Shown here one piece after another: positions 23,079 through 34,004 of a stretch of DNA of 64,000 bases. The stretch's first letter is position 1; each line of letters starts with the position of its first letter. The translations under genes were made by a program, and so were the position numbers. Source of the stretch: Favolaschia claudopus. Taxonomy: Eukaryota; Basidiomycota; Agaricomycetes; Agaricales; Mycenaceae. Location: assembly GCA_037176885.1 (NCBI GenBank), contig JAWWNJ010000239.1, positions 124,001 to 188,000 on the forward strand, given 5' to 3'. Under the pieces are notes generated by a model, which had not been told where the DNA came from, made no database searches, and saw nothing but the letters and a program-made list of their open reading frames with translations.

Positions 23079-23601
23079 CAATCCTGACTCTAACAATTAA
23101 ATATGATTTGTATGCCGGAATACCGGCCTACAGCAGGGGGAGCTTGTGTAAATTCTTATATGGCACACAGATTAACAATATTAATGTTGTGCTGTTGTTT
23201 AGGAAGCATAATTCGGCTGGATTCTTTTTCACGCACATAAGTACTCAAGTAGTACTCTACTCTTGTGAACAAAACTTTACTTATGCCGGGCAACGACGTT
23301 CTGAGGATGAACCACCAATCAAATTTCTGACGAGCTTATCATCGATAGAATACCTATCCACTCAGAGCCGTGGTCTCTCTATACAGACACAATAACTGAG
23401 CAAGCCGCAAGATTGATATCATTTATTTTCATCGCCTCTTTACAGCAACTTTCTGGAAAACTAATGGCGCCAGAACCCGCCCCTCTGTACCGTGTATGAA
23501 ATAGAGAACTGTATTTTCCCTTCCGTTGAGCAGCCTCGGGCAGGGTGCACCATCAGTTGAAAAGGATGCGCCATCACGCTGCAATCAGTCTGGATCAGGA
23601 T
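23079..23601. other. No supported gene
   Basis: No recognisable product, repeat array or element end. Confidence 0.35.
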
Positions 23602-24039
23602 TAGTCTCCCGCAGTCAGACTCTATGAGATATATGATAGTCGATATATCTTTTTATATAGAGTCTGATTTTGTTGGCACCTGTCACCAAGGACCTCGGAT
23701 TTTGTGACAATTTGATGGCACGTGCCAATTTTCCCACACGGTTCGAATGCGTCGAGTGACCTGTTTTCCTCGTTCTTGCCCATTATTTTGCCTTCTAAAT
23801 GGTTCTGATGACACTCTAGCTTGTCTCTCAGCACTTTAGAACAGTTTTTCTGATACTTTTTGACCTAAAACAGATATCTTTGAACTCACTCTGTTGCCTC
23901 GGCTGTCGGTTAACCCAGCTTGGTTCCAGTGATGGTTTCGGGGCAGAAAAAGCAATGTACAGCTAGAAATAAACTTTAGTTGAGACTTTGCAACATTCAG
24001 AGTGGTCCACGAGAGTGCTATGAGCAGCCGCGAGCAGTA
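23602..24039. mobile_element. MULE-like element, 3'-truncated copy
   Basis: 438 bp that read as identical to 60393-60830, the left part of a complete element inside the DIRS-like gene. The identity ends at GCGAGCAGT, where the next TIR element (24039) begins. The missing right 96 bp hold the second TIR. Identity implies recent activity or duplication. Confidence 0.85.
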
Positions 24040-24589
24040 GAAAACGCTATTGACCCAACACTGTAGCGCACCATGTGACTCGGTGATGGCCGTTGTCTGC
24101 CCTTTGCGCGCGGAAAACCCAAGTACCCCCTCTCAGAATGCCCTCTAGATGGCCTTGAACTCCCTTATGGTTGCAGATACTGTCTCAGAGTCCATAACTA
24201 GCCTGTCAGAGGTCGGTGGGAGGTGTCGGGGGAGTTTATATCTTCACGGAGCGCGAAGGCCACGCCAAATGCGGTTCAAGTCCCTCACCCAGGTCGCGTT
24301 GCTTGTAGACTGTGTCCCATTCCCCCGAGAAACATAATAATTCGCTAAATTGTTGCTAAATAATACATATTTATTCTTGCTTTTGGCCTGAATTCCTTGA
24401 AATATCACCAGGCTAGCCAAATCACTATGCTGTAGTATGTATACCAAAAATTGACCATTGTGGTGCCCCCTGGACCTCAGCTCTTCTCAACTTTGCTGAC
24501 TTGACTTGGGTTTTCCGCGCGCGAAGGGCAGACAGCGGCCATCACCGAGTCACGTGGTGCGCTACAGTGTTGGGTCAATAGCGTTTTCT
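24039..24589. mobile_element. Long-TIR element (about 86-bp TIRs)
   Basis: 551 bp whose ends, starting AGAAAACGCTATTGACCC, are inverted copies over about 86 bp with about three differences. Inside, GGTTCAAGTCCC at about 24267 resembles a pol III B box. The insertion lies at the break of the MULE-like copy; no clear TSD. Long TIRs are common in MULEs, but the family is unassigned. Confidence 0.75.
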
Positions 24590-25193
24590 GCTCTGATGCA
24601 AGCTCCCCCGTGCTTGCGAGAATCGAACGCTCGACCTCTGCAATGCGAATAAAACAACGGCAATGTACAATACTGCTATGCTAAGAGAGCTTCACAGATA
24701 GAGAAATTTTGTTCCATATATGGCGTAGCTCTCGGATACCTGTACAATTTCCCCATAACACAACAACTCAAGATATTGCTCGTACATTGACTGGTGATGG
24801 ACCTGCGAAGCCTCCGGGCGTGGAAAGCAACACAAGGTGTGTGTGTGCGAGTGGGCACAAAGCTGCTCGTGGGCTGGGGCCTGAGTCCACTGCTACGACG
24901 GAGGCAGGGAGCGAGAGATAGAGGCGGAAGGCAAGAGCGATCTATCCTAAGCTTGAAAACAGCACCGGGCCATCAGAATTGATGGATCACATGCTGTTTC
25001 ATGTGACTTTGACACCAAACCACGGGACCACACGAGACGTCGCGAGCGGAGCGAGCGTAGCGGGGTTTGGGGCGGCCAGCCCCAACAAGCTGTGTGACCG
25101 AACGGAGGGAGGCCGGCGAGCGCAGCGAGTCGGCCGTGCCGGAGGCAGGGAGCTAAAGCTTGTAGAAACCAATACAAACACAGGTCGTAACTA
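24590..25193. other. tRNA-like repeat and GC-rich palindromic text
   Basis: 24607-24790 is the inverse of 3870-4070, including the degenerate A/B-box stretch. From 25030 to 25150 the text is rich in short palindromic GC phrases (GCGAGCGGAGCGAGCG, GGGGCGGCCAGCCCC, GGCGAGCGCAGCGAGTC). No gene is recognised. Confidence 0.45.
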
Positions 25194-25742
25194 TGATGAC
25201 GGGCATCGCCCTTGCCGAAAACGGCAGCTTTGTATTTGTTTGGTTCGCAGAGGTGCTTGGTTCCAACTTTGTAAAGGTTTCAGCGCCTGAAAAACAGACT
25301 GTTTCTCTTAGTACCACTGAGAAAATATCTTCGTAAGAGGCATAAAAATAAAAGTTATCCCTTTTGGTACACCCTCCCTCAAATTCCATGTCAAACCTGC
25401 TGCATTTTTTCAACCCTACACCACTTCAAGGGAAATGCAAAGGAATTTTATAAATCTAAGGGATAACCTCTGAGGATGCTCATTACAGAAGTATTTTTCT
25501 CCGCAAAGTTGAAAGGTTACCGTGTGTTTTGAATAAACGATGGATTTTATACTGGCAACCCTCGAAACGCGTGAGGTCACAGATGTCACACTTGTGATCT
25601 TTCTGTGCGACGCGTCTCTCCTCATCGGCTGCACTCTCATACTGCGCTCTGTCAACGTTTCCTGCTTCGCTGCTCTTGCTTTGATGTTCCTGCACAATGC
25701 CCCCACCCTCCAGACGTCAAAAGGCGGCTAAACAACGTATCA

Positions 25743-28700
25743 ATGACCGCACTGATCCTCACCGCCCCGTCCGCCGAAGACGTGGAAAACGTTGACCCGA
25801 TTCAGGATGCCGTTCCCATGGAAGATACTACAAATCGGCCGAAGAAGAAGGCGAATCTGCGGACGCAGCTGGCCGAAAAGGATGCACAAATCCATCATTT
25901 AGAAGCGACGATCTCCCAGCTCTCGGCTGATCTGCAACAGCTCCGTTCTGACTTCCACCACCTTGCCAATGAAAATACTGTTCTCCGAACCAAAACAGAT
26001 GCCCTTTCTGCTACCAACCGCTCTCTGACGTCTCTCAAGCGTAAAGCAGATACTAGTTGTCGGGAGGAACTAACCCGGCGCCGGAAACGAGTGAAGCGCC
26101 TCGAAAACACTCTTAGCACGACTACAAAAACTCACGCGTCTTCGCTAAACAACCTACAAATCACCCTCGACTTGAACACCTCTCGCATCTCTTCTCTCGA
26201 AATCGCTCTCGCTGCTGCTCAATAAAGATCTCGGCTCTCGTGATGCTCTCGTTACTTCGCTACGCTCAACAATTCAGGAGAAACAAACGACTTTAACCTC
26301 CACCCGTAACCGACTCTATGCCGCTCAAAAGCAGGCTTCTCGTGCTCAATCCTCACTCGAAGACATTAACGGAAAATACAAAAAGCTGCTGAACTGGGAT
26401 CCGATGGACGGCGCGGAATATTTGGCAGAGGCGCGCAAGCTGATGCGCGACTTGACTCTAGCTGGATGTGCAGCCGGAAAGGTGGAGGTTGCTGTGCGGG
26501 CTTGTGCGGAGGCCTTTGGAATAATGATTCGTCGGAGCCGGCTGATGAGCCGCCGTACCGTTGGGAGAGCAATTGACGAAGGTGGAAAGTACGGAGAGCT
26601 TCAATTGGCTCAAGAGATTCTTAACGCACCAGGTACGAATCATGACATTCATCGATGCTTGTATTACTCAATTGTTTACAGGTTTTGTTGAAAGCTCAGA
26701 CGGCACTTCATTCCGTGGAGTCAACGTTGAAAGTCGGCACATCACTCTCGCTGTTCCATCATACGCTCCTGGTGTAGACGACAACGACAAATCGACCTGG
26801 ACTCACCATACTCGATTTTGGGAAGTCGCCCCCGCTCTCGACCACACCTCCAAACGGCAATTTGAAGGCACTCTCGAGGCGGCTTCCACAATGGGTGCAA
26901 CTTATTCCAATAGTCCACTCGCAGCTCAGGCGGGACGGCTGATGGATTCCGACGAGTATTTCCGAAAGAAATTAGGCGAAGGAACGGGATCATGCGGCAG
27001 ATGGGAAGAAGGCTTTTAGCTACTCGGATGAACACAAGACCAGCATCATCATACGGAACCTGGGGCAAAGCGCCATGGACGACGAGGATCTACTCACAGG
27101 CGACATTCTTCTCACCATTTCGCGCTTGACGGATGATGATTTACAAGAGGTCGGAAAAATCTCTGCCGAGGAATTGGCGTCCTTGTGAGTGGTCTTTCAC
27201 TGCTCCCTCCTTTCCATTCTTCTTCAGTTGGGAATAGACCAAGCACCAAGCGAAGCGAGCTCATTGGGAAGGCTCTAGAAATCAATCTTGGGAAGGAGCG
27301 GTTTGATTTGTTGCCTGCCGACCAGCGCAAGAACGTCATCAACCATTTCTTTGGTGGCTGTTGCATGCACAAGGACGCCAATAACCTGTTTGCGCAAAAG
27401 CCATACGAGCCACCAGATGGCTTTGGGCGTGTGCGCAGCATATGGCTCCTAATTCTTGGACGTTCAAGCATCATACCTATATTGTATGCAACATATCCGC
27501 ACAGTGTGTAGTAGCTGTCATGGGCTTCCCCAAATCACCAGAATTCACGGTTAATTTATGGCATCAACGACAGTTTCTCTGCTTGAGTGGTGTCTCCCTC
27601 ACTGTCTGGGTATTGCCCGTCATGAAGGTCCGCAGTTCATCACCGGGCTTTAACTAGATAAGCACAGATGGTTTTGATGTAGTTGTAAACAGAATGCCCA
27701 AGATCAGCAGCCATTGGAGCCATCGGCTGCGCACACGCCAAAAGCCACCAGATGGCTCGTATGGCTTTTGCGCAACCTCTCTAATGTCCTCAAAATCGCC
27801 TATGCAGCGGTCCAGCGCTTGTATGAAACCCACAACCTTCCCTCTCCCGTCATTCTTGCTAATCGCGCCAACTCCGCAACAATCGCCCTCGCTTCAGCCG
27901 ACAGTGCAGCTGCCCAGAATGCCGTCGAGGACAGCCCAGCCGGTGCTATCAAGCTGTTGCAGCTGATGGGTGCCTTGTTTTGTCACAAGGATCGTGTCCG
28001 AGGCTACCAGGACCGTTCTGCTCTCTTTGTTCGGCAACAGAAACTCGAAATGTTCAATATCAAACGATCTCCAAAATTTCCGGATATCTCGAACACACGA
28101 TACGGATGCTACACCCATGGTGCCGTAGAGGTGGTGTGTTTTCACAGCATTTACTATGAGCTCATCACTAATGCAATTGACGCCAAAACAAAATCCGGCA
28201 CGGCCAATCACGTTGAAAAGAATATATTGAAGGGTCTTGACTGTAAGGCAACGATGACGGAGCTCGTCGCTTTGGCTTTATACGGTGTCTCTGTCTCTTG
28301 GCCATATATGGCACAAGTTCGCGGTCACCATGGAACGATCGTCAATCTACTCTCGCTTACCCCGCTTCATCGCAAGCTGCCGACATTCTGCTCTCACATT
28401 GCCGCAAACCCTCTTATATTCTTCGACTCGTCAACACCCTCGGATCAACTGACTATCGACGGCAAACCTTTTATGAACGACCGCCTCTTGGACGCCATTT
28501 CTATCATCCGCAGCGATCTTCCCAATCTTGCCCTTGTTATCTCTACTCTCTTCTCCGGCTCTGACGGCGGCTGGGTTCACTTCACACCGGAATTTCACGT
28601 TGGTGGAACAATCGACCAGCTCACTCCAGAGCAACGCCAAAATCTTGTTGTACCTGCCACCAATGATCCCAACGAGGGCGCACTCGGCTCGTATACCACC

Positions 28701-29320
28701 AACATGGGATATCGGCCAAACAGCACTCCTCGCTCCTTCACTAGTCGCACTCGCATCGCCCGGAAAAATACTGAGGCGTTCATCAAGAAACATTATGACG
28801 CTGCTATCCAGAAATACGTGATGAGAGAGGTCAGGAAGGATGGTGCGAGTGGTGCTGCCGCCAAATTTCGTAAAGCTTTGACTGCACTTCAGCGGGAGAA
28901 GGGGAGGAAGCGACAACAAAAGTCGGCAGCAAAGAAGACAGCAAAGGCGGCGTACCTGGCAGCGACAGCCCTCGAGCTCGACATTCGCAAAATCAATGTG
29001 ATGATTTCAGCACAACTTAAAGACCAATTGGCGGTGTACCGGGACCGATTAAAAGACGCTGTTCTTGTCAAAATACTTTGGAAGGATATGTCGACTGTTG
29101 CAGTTCGACGTAAATTGGTTTTGGAAGCCCGAGAACGCGAACTTTCGAGGCGGTTTGTACTTTAACCTTCCTCATACAATGTTTTCTGATGCGCTTCAGT
29201 GCTCTGGCCCCCACTGCCGAGTCAGACGACTCGACTCAGGTCACAGAAGAGCTGATTACTGTCGACGAATTCGGATTTGGTGCCAATGAGGATGCTGAGT
29301 GGGAGGATGTTGTCGAGTAA
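25743..29320 (+). pseudogene. Transposase-like protein with GCCMHKD and NEGALG motifs, copy B (disrupted)
   Basis: Best start ATG 25743. Introns: 26633-26681; one from about 27187 to 27282; 29153-29199. The acidic last exon ends at 29320. The coiled coil spans about residues 35-220, the DGTS block lies in the second large exon, GCCMHKDAN at about 27355-27382, and NDPNEGALG at about 28660-28690. Lesions private to this copy: one extra A at about 26222 giving a stop, a 4-nt AATC duplication at about 27284-27290, and a 400-bp MITE right after the HKDAN codons. One lesion is shared with copy A: an extra G near 26981 between LGE and RDHAADGKK. Non-autonomous as it stands. Confidence 0.75.
27383..27782. 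mobile_element. MITE, TTTGCGCAAAAGCC-type ends, 3-bp TSD
   Basis: 400 bp inserted between the Asn and Val codons after HKDA in copy B; copy A shows the empty site. Flanking AAT (27380-27382, 27783-27785) is the likely 3-bp TSD. TIRs about 60 bp (TTGCGCAAAAGCCATACGAG). Similar TTTGCG ends occur at 33028, 43412 and 57067. Confidence 0.8.
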
Positions 29321-29723
29321 TTTATTTTATGATGGTGAAACAATTATTTTTACGGTTGAGCCAAGTAAATCGATGTATTTGAACCAACTTTTACAGCGAG
29401 AATGAGTTCAGAATGTTATCGTGGAACCCAGAAATCGAAGGAACATGGAAATCAGGTGTGGCAAGGGAGAGCAAACAAGAACAAACATGCCGTTTCGGCC
29501 AAGGGCAATGCCCGTCATCAATGTAAACAACTGGGCACAAGCACGCATTTGAGCTGGAGGTCAGATTGGAGCTCTGATGTATTCACAAAGGTTCAGGGAG
29601 CCTCACCAACTCACTCTCTGGCACGAGAATGCGCTGAAAGAGACGAAGAGCTCATTCGGCAAGGGTGGAGCCGAGGACGCGGGACCAAACACAGGTAAGC
29701 AGATTTCGAAAACGAAAATCAAT

Positions 29724-29754
29724 CAAAACCCGCATTCTTTTTCCGAAACGGCTG
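29724..29754. repeat. Tc1/mariner-type TIR fragment
   Basis: Inverted CAGCCGTTTCGGAAAAAGAA with TA after it; identical in kind to 7222-7261. Together with that site it lies just outside copies B and A of the transposon, on the same side of each. Confidence 0.6.
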
Positions 29755-30277
29755 TAACGTTGAATCGACGCAACAAAGTTGAATGGATACATCCAGCTGA
29801 CTGAAGGGTTCGAGATCATGGAGAGCAGCTGAGCATTGAATATTGAATATTGAGGCTCCATTCGGTTGCGTCACTTCGGAGCACTTGACGTCACTTAAGA
29901 GTATTTCTCACCAAAAGTTTGGCGTGGAATTTTTCCCAAGTGCTCCAAAGTGACGCTATGGTGCGCATCACTCAAACACCACCAAACAAGAACGAAATTT
30001 ATTGCGCATGATCAGAGCCTCCAGGTTTCTGATCCTCTTGCCAAAACATTCCGATTAGATGGTAGTTCAATCCCTCAAGAGCGATTCTCGATTGGATAAA
30101 AACTCACAATGAATAGTTTTTTTCCTCGGGTCAATTTGAGACATCACTGATGCAATCAATCAATCAAGCACGTGCACTTACGCAATTTCCTAATGCAGAC
30201 AACCTAACATGAGTTACCCTATCCAAGTAGCATATAAGTGGAAGGAGATGCAGTAAAGAACTGCTACAGCCAAGCTA

Positions 30278-31766
30278 CAGCTGTTTCGGAAAAAGAATAC
30301 GGGTTTCGGCATTTCTTTCGCTTCGTTTTTTTTGTCTATAGTTGTTTGGCGTTGCGTCCCTTTCTGCTCCACCCACCCCACTTCACTGGCGTCATTTGTG
30401 TTGAACACGGTGTTGTGACTCCACAAGCTCCACATCCAATGCGCGTATTTAGAGGGCAAAAACTCAACCTCCAACATTGCGCTTCCATGGAAAATATCCG
30501 TCATGCAACCCACCTCGAATCAGTCTTCTTCGCACTACCGCGAGCACACCCGACAACAAGATGGCTGGACTGTCCTTGCCTCTGAACCTCAGCAGCGCGC
30601 TGCTACAGAGGCCCCTCCCCATACACAGCCGAAGCCCCTCCTCAGGCTGCTGCACCGGCGGCAGATCCCGCTCCGGAGAGATATCCGGGTCAGTTATCCG
30701 CCATATTTCTCGTTATCTTGATTGTTTGCTGACTGCTCGACAGGAGTGCAGCTCGCATTTTCTGTTCCCACCAACAGCGATATCATTGGCGCGACCCCCC
30801 TCATGCGAACCATTCACTTTGCCCGCAACGTCCCCTGAAGGAGCCGTATATGACGTCGAGATGCAACACGCCGTCTAGAGAGAGCGCGGGGAGGACTGAA
30901 TACCTGGAAAAAATCTGTAAGTTGATCCCGCAATCGTAGTTGGACGACGTACTTGACTCCTCGTATGTACACATCATGCTGTCGAGCTTGTTCACCAGCC
31001 AGTGCCCAGGCCCACCCGCGTTTGGAGGTGTTGCGATTGCAGGCAGCCTCGTCGACAAATACGAGTTGCGGGGCGCGATAGGTCTGAGCCATATGTATTT
31101 CGAAATTGGTGCGGGCGTTCTCATCGCGTTGTATGGCAACACGAGACACCTCTCCGGACTATGGGTCAGAATGAGATATATATTACTTAGGTGGTGAGAC
31201 TCACGCGCTTCCTCGTATATCCTCGTCGCCTCAACGCCGTCCATATGGAGGTGAGCGAAGCTTCTACATTGCAGAGCTCCCGCAACTCTGCTTGCATCTC
31301 ACGCAGATAGATGTCGGGAGTCCTCTCCACAAGTGCGACCAGGAACTGTGTCATTTCTTCAATCAAAAACACGAATTTGCAAGGAAGACATAGTACTTAC
31401 ATCGACATCACGTTGGGGTGGTTGGTTCCCCGAGTTCGTCGCGTCGATGCCGACGAAGAATCTTCTCGACAGAGCTCAGACTGACACCCAGCTCGTGCGC
31501 CACGTCGGCTTGTTTGCGGCCGCAGAAGTAATGCAGGTAAACTACATTTGCCCGCGTGTTTTCAGGGATGACTTTGCGGTGTCCGCGCGCCATGAACAAC
31601 AGAGTGAGAGAGAAGAGTTGGTGAGGTCGTTGGCGACATAATTATCGACCAAAAGGGGAGAGGTGGAGCGGAGTGGGGCTGAGAGAGACGCGGGACCAAA
31701 CAACTATAGACAAAAAAACGAAGCGAAAGAGATGCCGAAACCCGTATTCTTTTTCCGAAACAGCTG
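30278..31766 (-). mobile_element. Tc1/mariner element, innermost in the nest
   Basis: 1489 bp with about 80-bp TIRs beginning CAGCTGTTTCGGAAAAAGAA, TA on both sides (30276-30277, 31767-31768). Eleven extra bases (CAGCCAAGCTA) on the left look like a duplicated tip. Carries a broken transposase gene on the minus strand. Confidence 0.85.
30801..31600 (-). pseudogene. Tc1/mariner-like DDE transposase, truncated
   Basis: The N-terminal region (minus strand, near 31592) has a helix-turn-helix: GHRKVIPENTRANVVYLHYF ... QADVAHELGVSLSSVEKILRRH. After an intron comes FLVALVERTPDIYLREMQAE ... IWTALRRRGYTRKRVS, then LVFVDEAACNRNTSKRGWAWA carrying the first catalytic Asp, and YSVLPALSLDGVLHLDVI. The sequence stops soon after GSFRG, so the second Asp and third acidic residue are missing: internally deleted, unable to self-mobilise. 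Family assignment rests on the order of these motifs, which matches basidiomycete DDE_3-type endonucleases as I know them. Confidence 0.85.
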
Positions 31767-32139
31767 TAACAACTCACTTAACCCGCTCTGACCCTTCTCC
31801 GCTGCCCGAAAGGCAATATAAAATATGTAAATTTTTGTTTCGTCGATTTGAGACATCACTGATCCCATCAATGATGGGACCTATTTGGTGGTGTTTAATC
31901 GATGTGCACCATAAGACACGACAGCCGAATGGAGGAGCGTTAATGAGCGCTGAGCAAGCGCTGAGCGCTGAGTCGCTGACTCGGAGCTTTGATGAGATCA
32001 ATATTTGGGAGCCTTTGAAAATCTGTGTCTCGGGAGAAAACGGGCATCAATGGGTTGCATCCGATGTGCTGCTTAGCTAATTATGAGGTTGGAGAGACCT
32101 TGTCAAGCAAGGTAATAGACCCAAACTAGTCTCGTAACA

Positions 32140-32193
32140 AGACTTTATATACTCTTTTGAAGATAGTCGTTCAAACGTATATAAAGTCTTGGA
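32140..32193. repeat. Short perfect hairpin
   Basis: CAAGACTTTATATAC at about 32139-32153 is followed by its inverse at about 32178-32192. A small foldback of unknown origin; a stem-loop transcript is conceivable. Confidence 0.5.
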
Positions 32194-32205
32194 TTTGTCG
32201 GGGGG

Positions 32206-32690
32206 TCACGCTGAGGAGCGACATCCATCAATGATGGGCATGATGACGGCTGCCCGTTTTGGCAGAATCCACTTAAAAAGGAAGTACGTCCGAGACGCGC
32301 TCGCCACCACTCACTTTGCAACTAACTCACGTCTCCTGGCGTTGTTCGTTATTACCATATCTGAGGGGAATAAATTATTATGTCTGACACATCTTCGCCG
32401 CAGTTGGATGAATTTGCAGTTGTGCAAAAGATGTCCTCCATCCATTGCACTGAATTTTGAGGGTTCGAGGTCGTCTGAACGAGCGAATGTGATTCCATGT
32501 TGAGTATTATGCGTAGATTAGGGTAGTAGAGACAAGAGGGAGTCCATAGAGTGAGCTACAAGACGAAGCTCTGAAAATACGGAGGTACTTCCTTATTGAG
32601 CGGATATTGCCCAAACGGGAAGCCGTCATCACGGCGAACACTCAGATCATTGATCGCTGTCGCTCCTCAGAGCAGGGGGGGTAACACGTC
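32206..32690. mobile_element. TIR element, GAGGAGCGACA ends
   Basis: The left segment (GAGGAGCGACATCCATCAAT ... GATGACGGCTGCCCGTTTTG) is inverted at about 32608-32676 with some differences. About 485 bp; edges not precise, no TSD determined. Non-coding. Confidence 0.55.
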
Positions 32691-33027
32691 CATGACTAGA
32701 CCCAAACAACGGTTTTGCACGAGCCCATTTCCCCAAAACTCAAAATCAAAAAATTGACCCCAAAATTTTGGCCGAACACCGAGATTTCATGGGAAAATTA
32801 CGAAACATAGCGCAATTGACTCCGTTAATCGAGCTGGTTCTGTCTGTGTCTCTGATAACATCAAAGCAATTTCACGAGCCGTTTTGGCACAAATTCCTTG
32901 GGAAACATCGCCGTATTTGGACAACTTACATGATGTTGATCAATTCTATCGCAGACCATGTGTCAACATGCTTGCCGATCATCATGCCGTGGGTTGGTGC
33001 TGAGAATTACCGCCCAGATTAGAGGGT
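32691..33027. other. No supported gene
   Basis: Nothing recognisable in either strand. Confidence 0.3.
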
Positions 33028-33226
33028 TTGCGAAGAGCCATTGGAGCCATTGAATGGCTACCGATTTCCGCATTAGGAAAGTTTGATGGGCTACACTTGC
33101 ATGTCGAAGTCAAGAAGAGCTACTTGGAATGAAATTTGGATGCTCAGACCGTGCGTAGCTACTGCCAGTACACCGGAATCTGGACACTTGCGTAGCCATT
33201 AGCCATTCAATGGCTGCATCGCAAAC
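33028..33226. mobile_element. Small MITE, GTTTGCGA ends
   Basis: About 200 bp; GTTTGCGA plus AGCCATTGAATGGCT appear inverted at the two ends. Related in style to the TTTGCG-type elements at 27383, 43412 and 57067. Confidence 0.55.
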
Positions 33227-33485
33227 AGGCTATTGTAGTTCAGGAAGGGGTACACACAGTTTCGATTTTTGACCTCAACAATTTGGCCACAGCCAAAATG
33301 TCGTGGGAAAAACTTCGGAGGTGGTTTTTTGAGCTTTTCAGGGGTCGGCGAATCCAAATCTGAAGTCAGATTTATCCCCAAAATTCCCGTTCGCCGGCAA
33401 TCAACATTGTCGCCTTTGCGTGTCCGGCACTGTACAATAACGGCTGGAAGCACTCAGCCGTAAATTGAGAGTTACTCCGGCGTGC

Positions 33486-33892
33486 TCGAGCCCGAGACCG
33501 AGCTCGGAGATAAATTTGATGAGATGATGGGTGACTATCAGTCACGAATCAGTCACCGGCAGCAGCAACCGACGGGATCTGTGCCAGGTCGCCATCTCAC
33601 TGGCGCCGCTCACCGTCCCGCCCTGCCTTCCCGCCTCATTCGCGCCGGCACCAAGGGGAAGTTATTTGAGGTGCGAATTTCTCGGAGCAGTAAAGGTTAT
33701 ATCCAAAACCAGTTTGGCAAAGCACGAACGCGCACAACAAAGATATGCGCGCGATTGGTGAGCTCGCTGTAGGCACCGATGAGCGGCCACAGGCGGCTGA
33801 CAGCATTCGGGTTGTTGGTAGCTTGGTTACGGGAATGTTGTAAGTGGTACATAATGCATCAAATTTATCTCCGAGCTCGGTCTCGGGCTCGA
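33486..33892. mobile_element. MITE with 33-bp perfect TIRs (TCGAGCCCGAGACC)
   Basis: 407 bp. TCGAGCCCGAGACCGAGCTC followed by GGAGATAAATTTGATG is perfectly inverted at the right end. The interior resembles the inverse of 55330-55490, indicating a dispersed family. Confidence 0.75.
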
Positions 33893-34004
33893 AGGCCCCC
33901 GGTCACTGACATATAGGTTCGTCACGTTCATAGAGTAAAACAAGGTCGAATCTGAGAGGTCTAGTTCGCGAACCAGCCATCTGACCGCGGTTTTGACTAG
34001 AGTA

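Larger units (their letters stand above)
25194..29520 (+). mobile_element. GCCMHKD/NEGALG transposon, copy B
   Basis: Inverted counterpart of copy A, with the same about 33-bp TIRs (TGATGACGGGCATCGCCCTT on the left, inverted TGATGACGGGCATTGCCCTT on the right). Only one later insertion (27383-27782). Flanks differ from those of copy A, so this is a separate insertion rather than a simple local inversion product, though no clean TSD is seen. Confidence 0.8.
29959..31911. mobile_element. Middle MITE (TGGTGCGCATC family) of the nest
   Basis: Homologous to the intact 454-bp element at 17188-17641, with TA at both edges (29957-29958, 31912-31913). It is itself interrupted at about 30267 by the Tc1/mariner element. 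Confidence 0.8.
29854..31934. mobile_element. Outer MITE (GGCTCCATTCGG family) of a three-level nest
   Basis: The left part 29854-29958 and right part 31912-31934 join to a full member of the family at 6325-6462 (the sequence TGACGC, TA, AGACACGACAGCC is continuous once the inner element and one TA are removed). Confidence 0.75.

Noticed and set aside
272..29520. One giant 29-kb element bounded by the two inverted copies
   Set aside because: Each copy has its own pair of TIRs and different flanks, and the DNA between holds unrelated elements and a host-like gene; two independent insertions are simpler.
32768..33022. 84-codon plus-strand ORF
   Set aside because: No start context, domain or homology recognised; length is within chance for the region.
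33175..33436. TA-targeted MITE ending at CGTGTCCGGCACTG
   Set aside because: The right end is convincing and recurs near 9350, but the proposed left end near 33175 matches only weakly, so no element is called.
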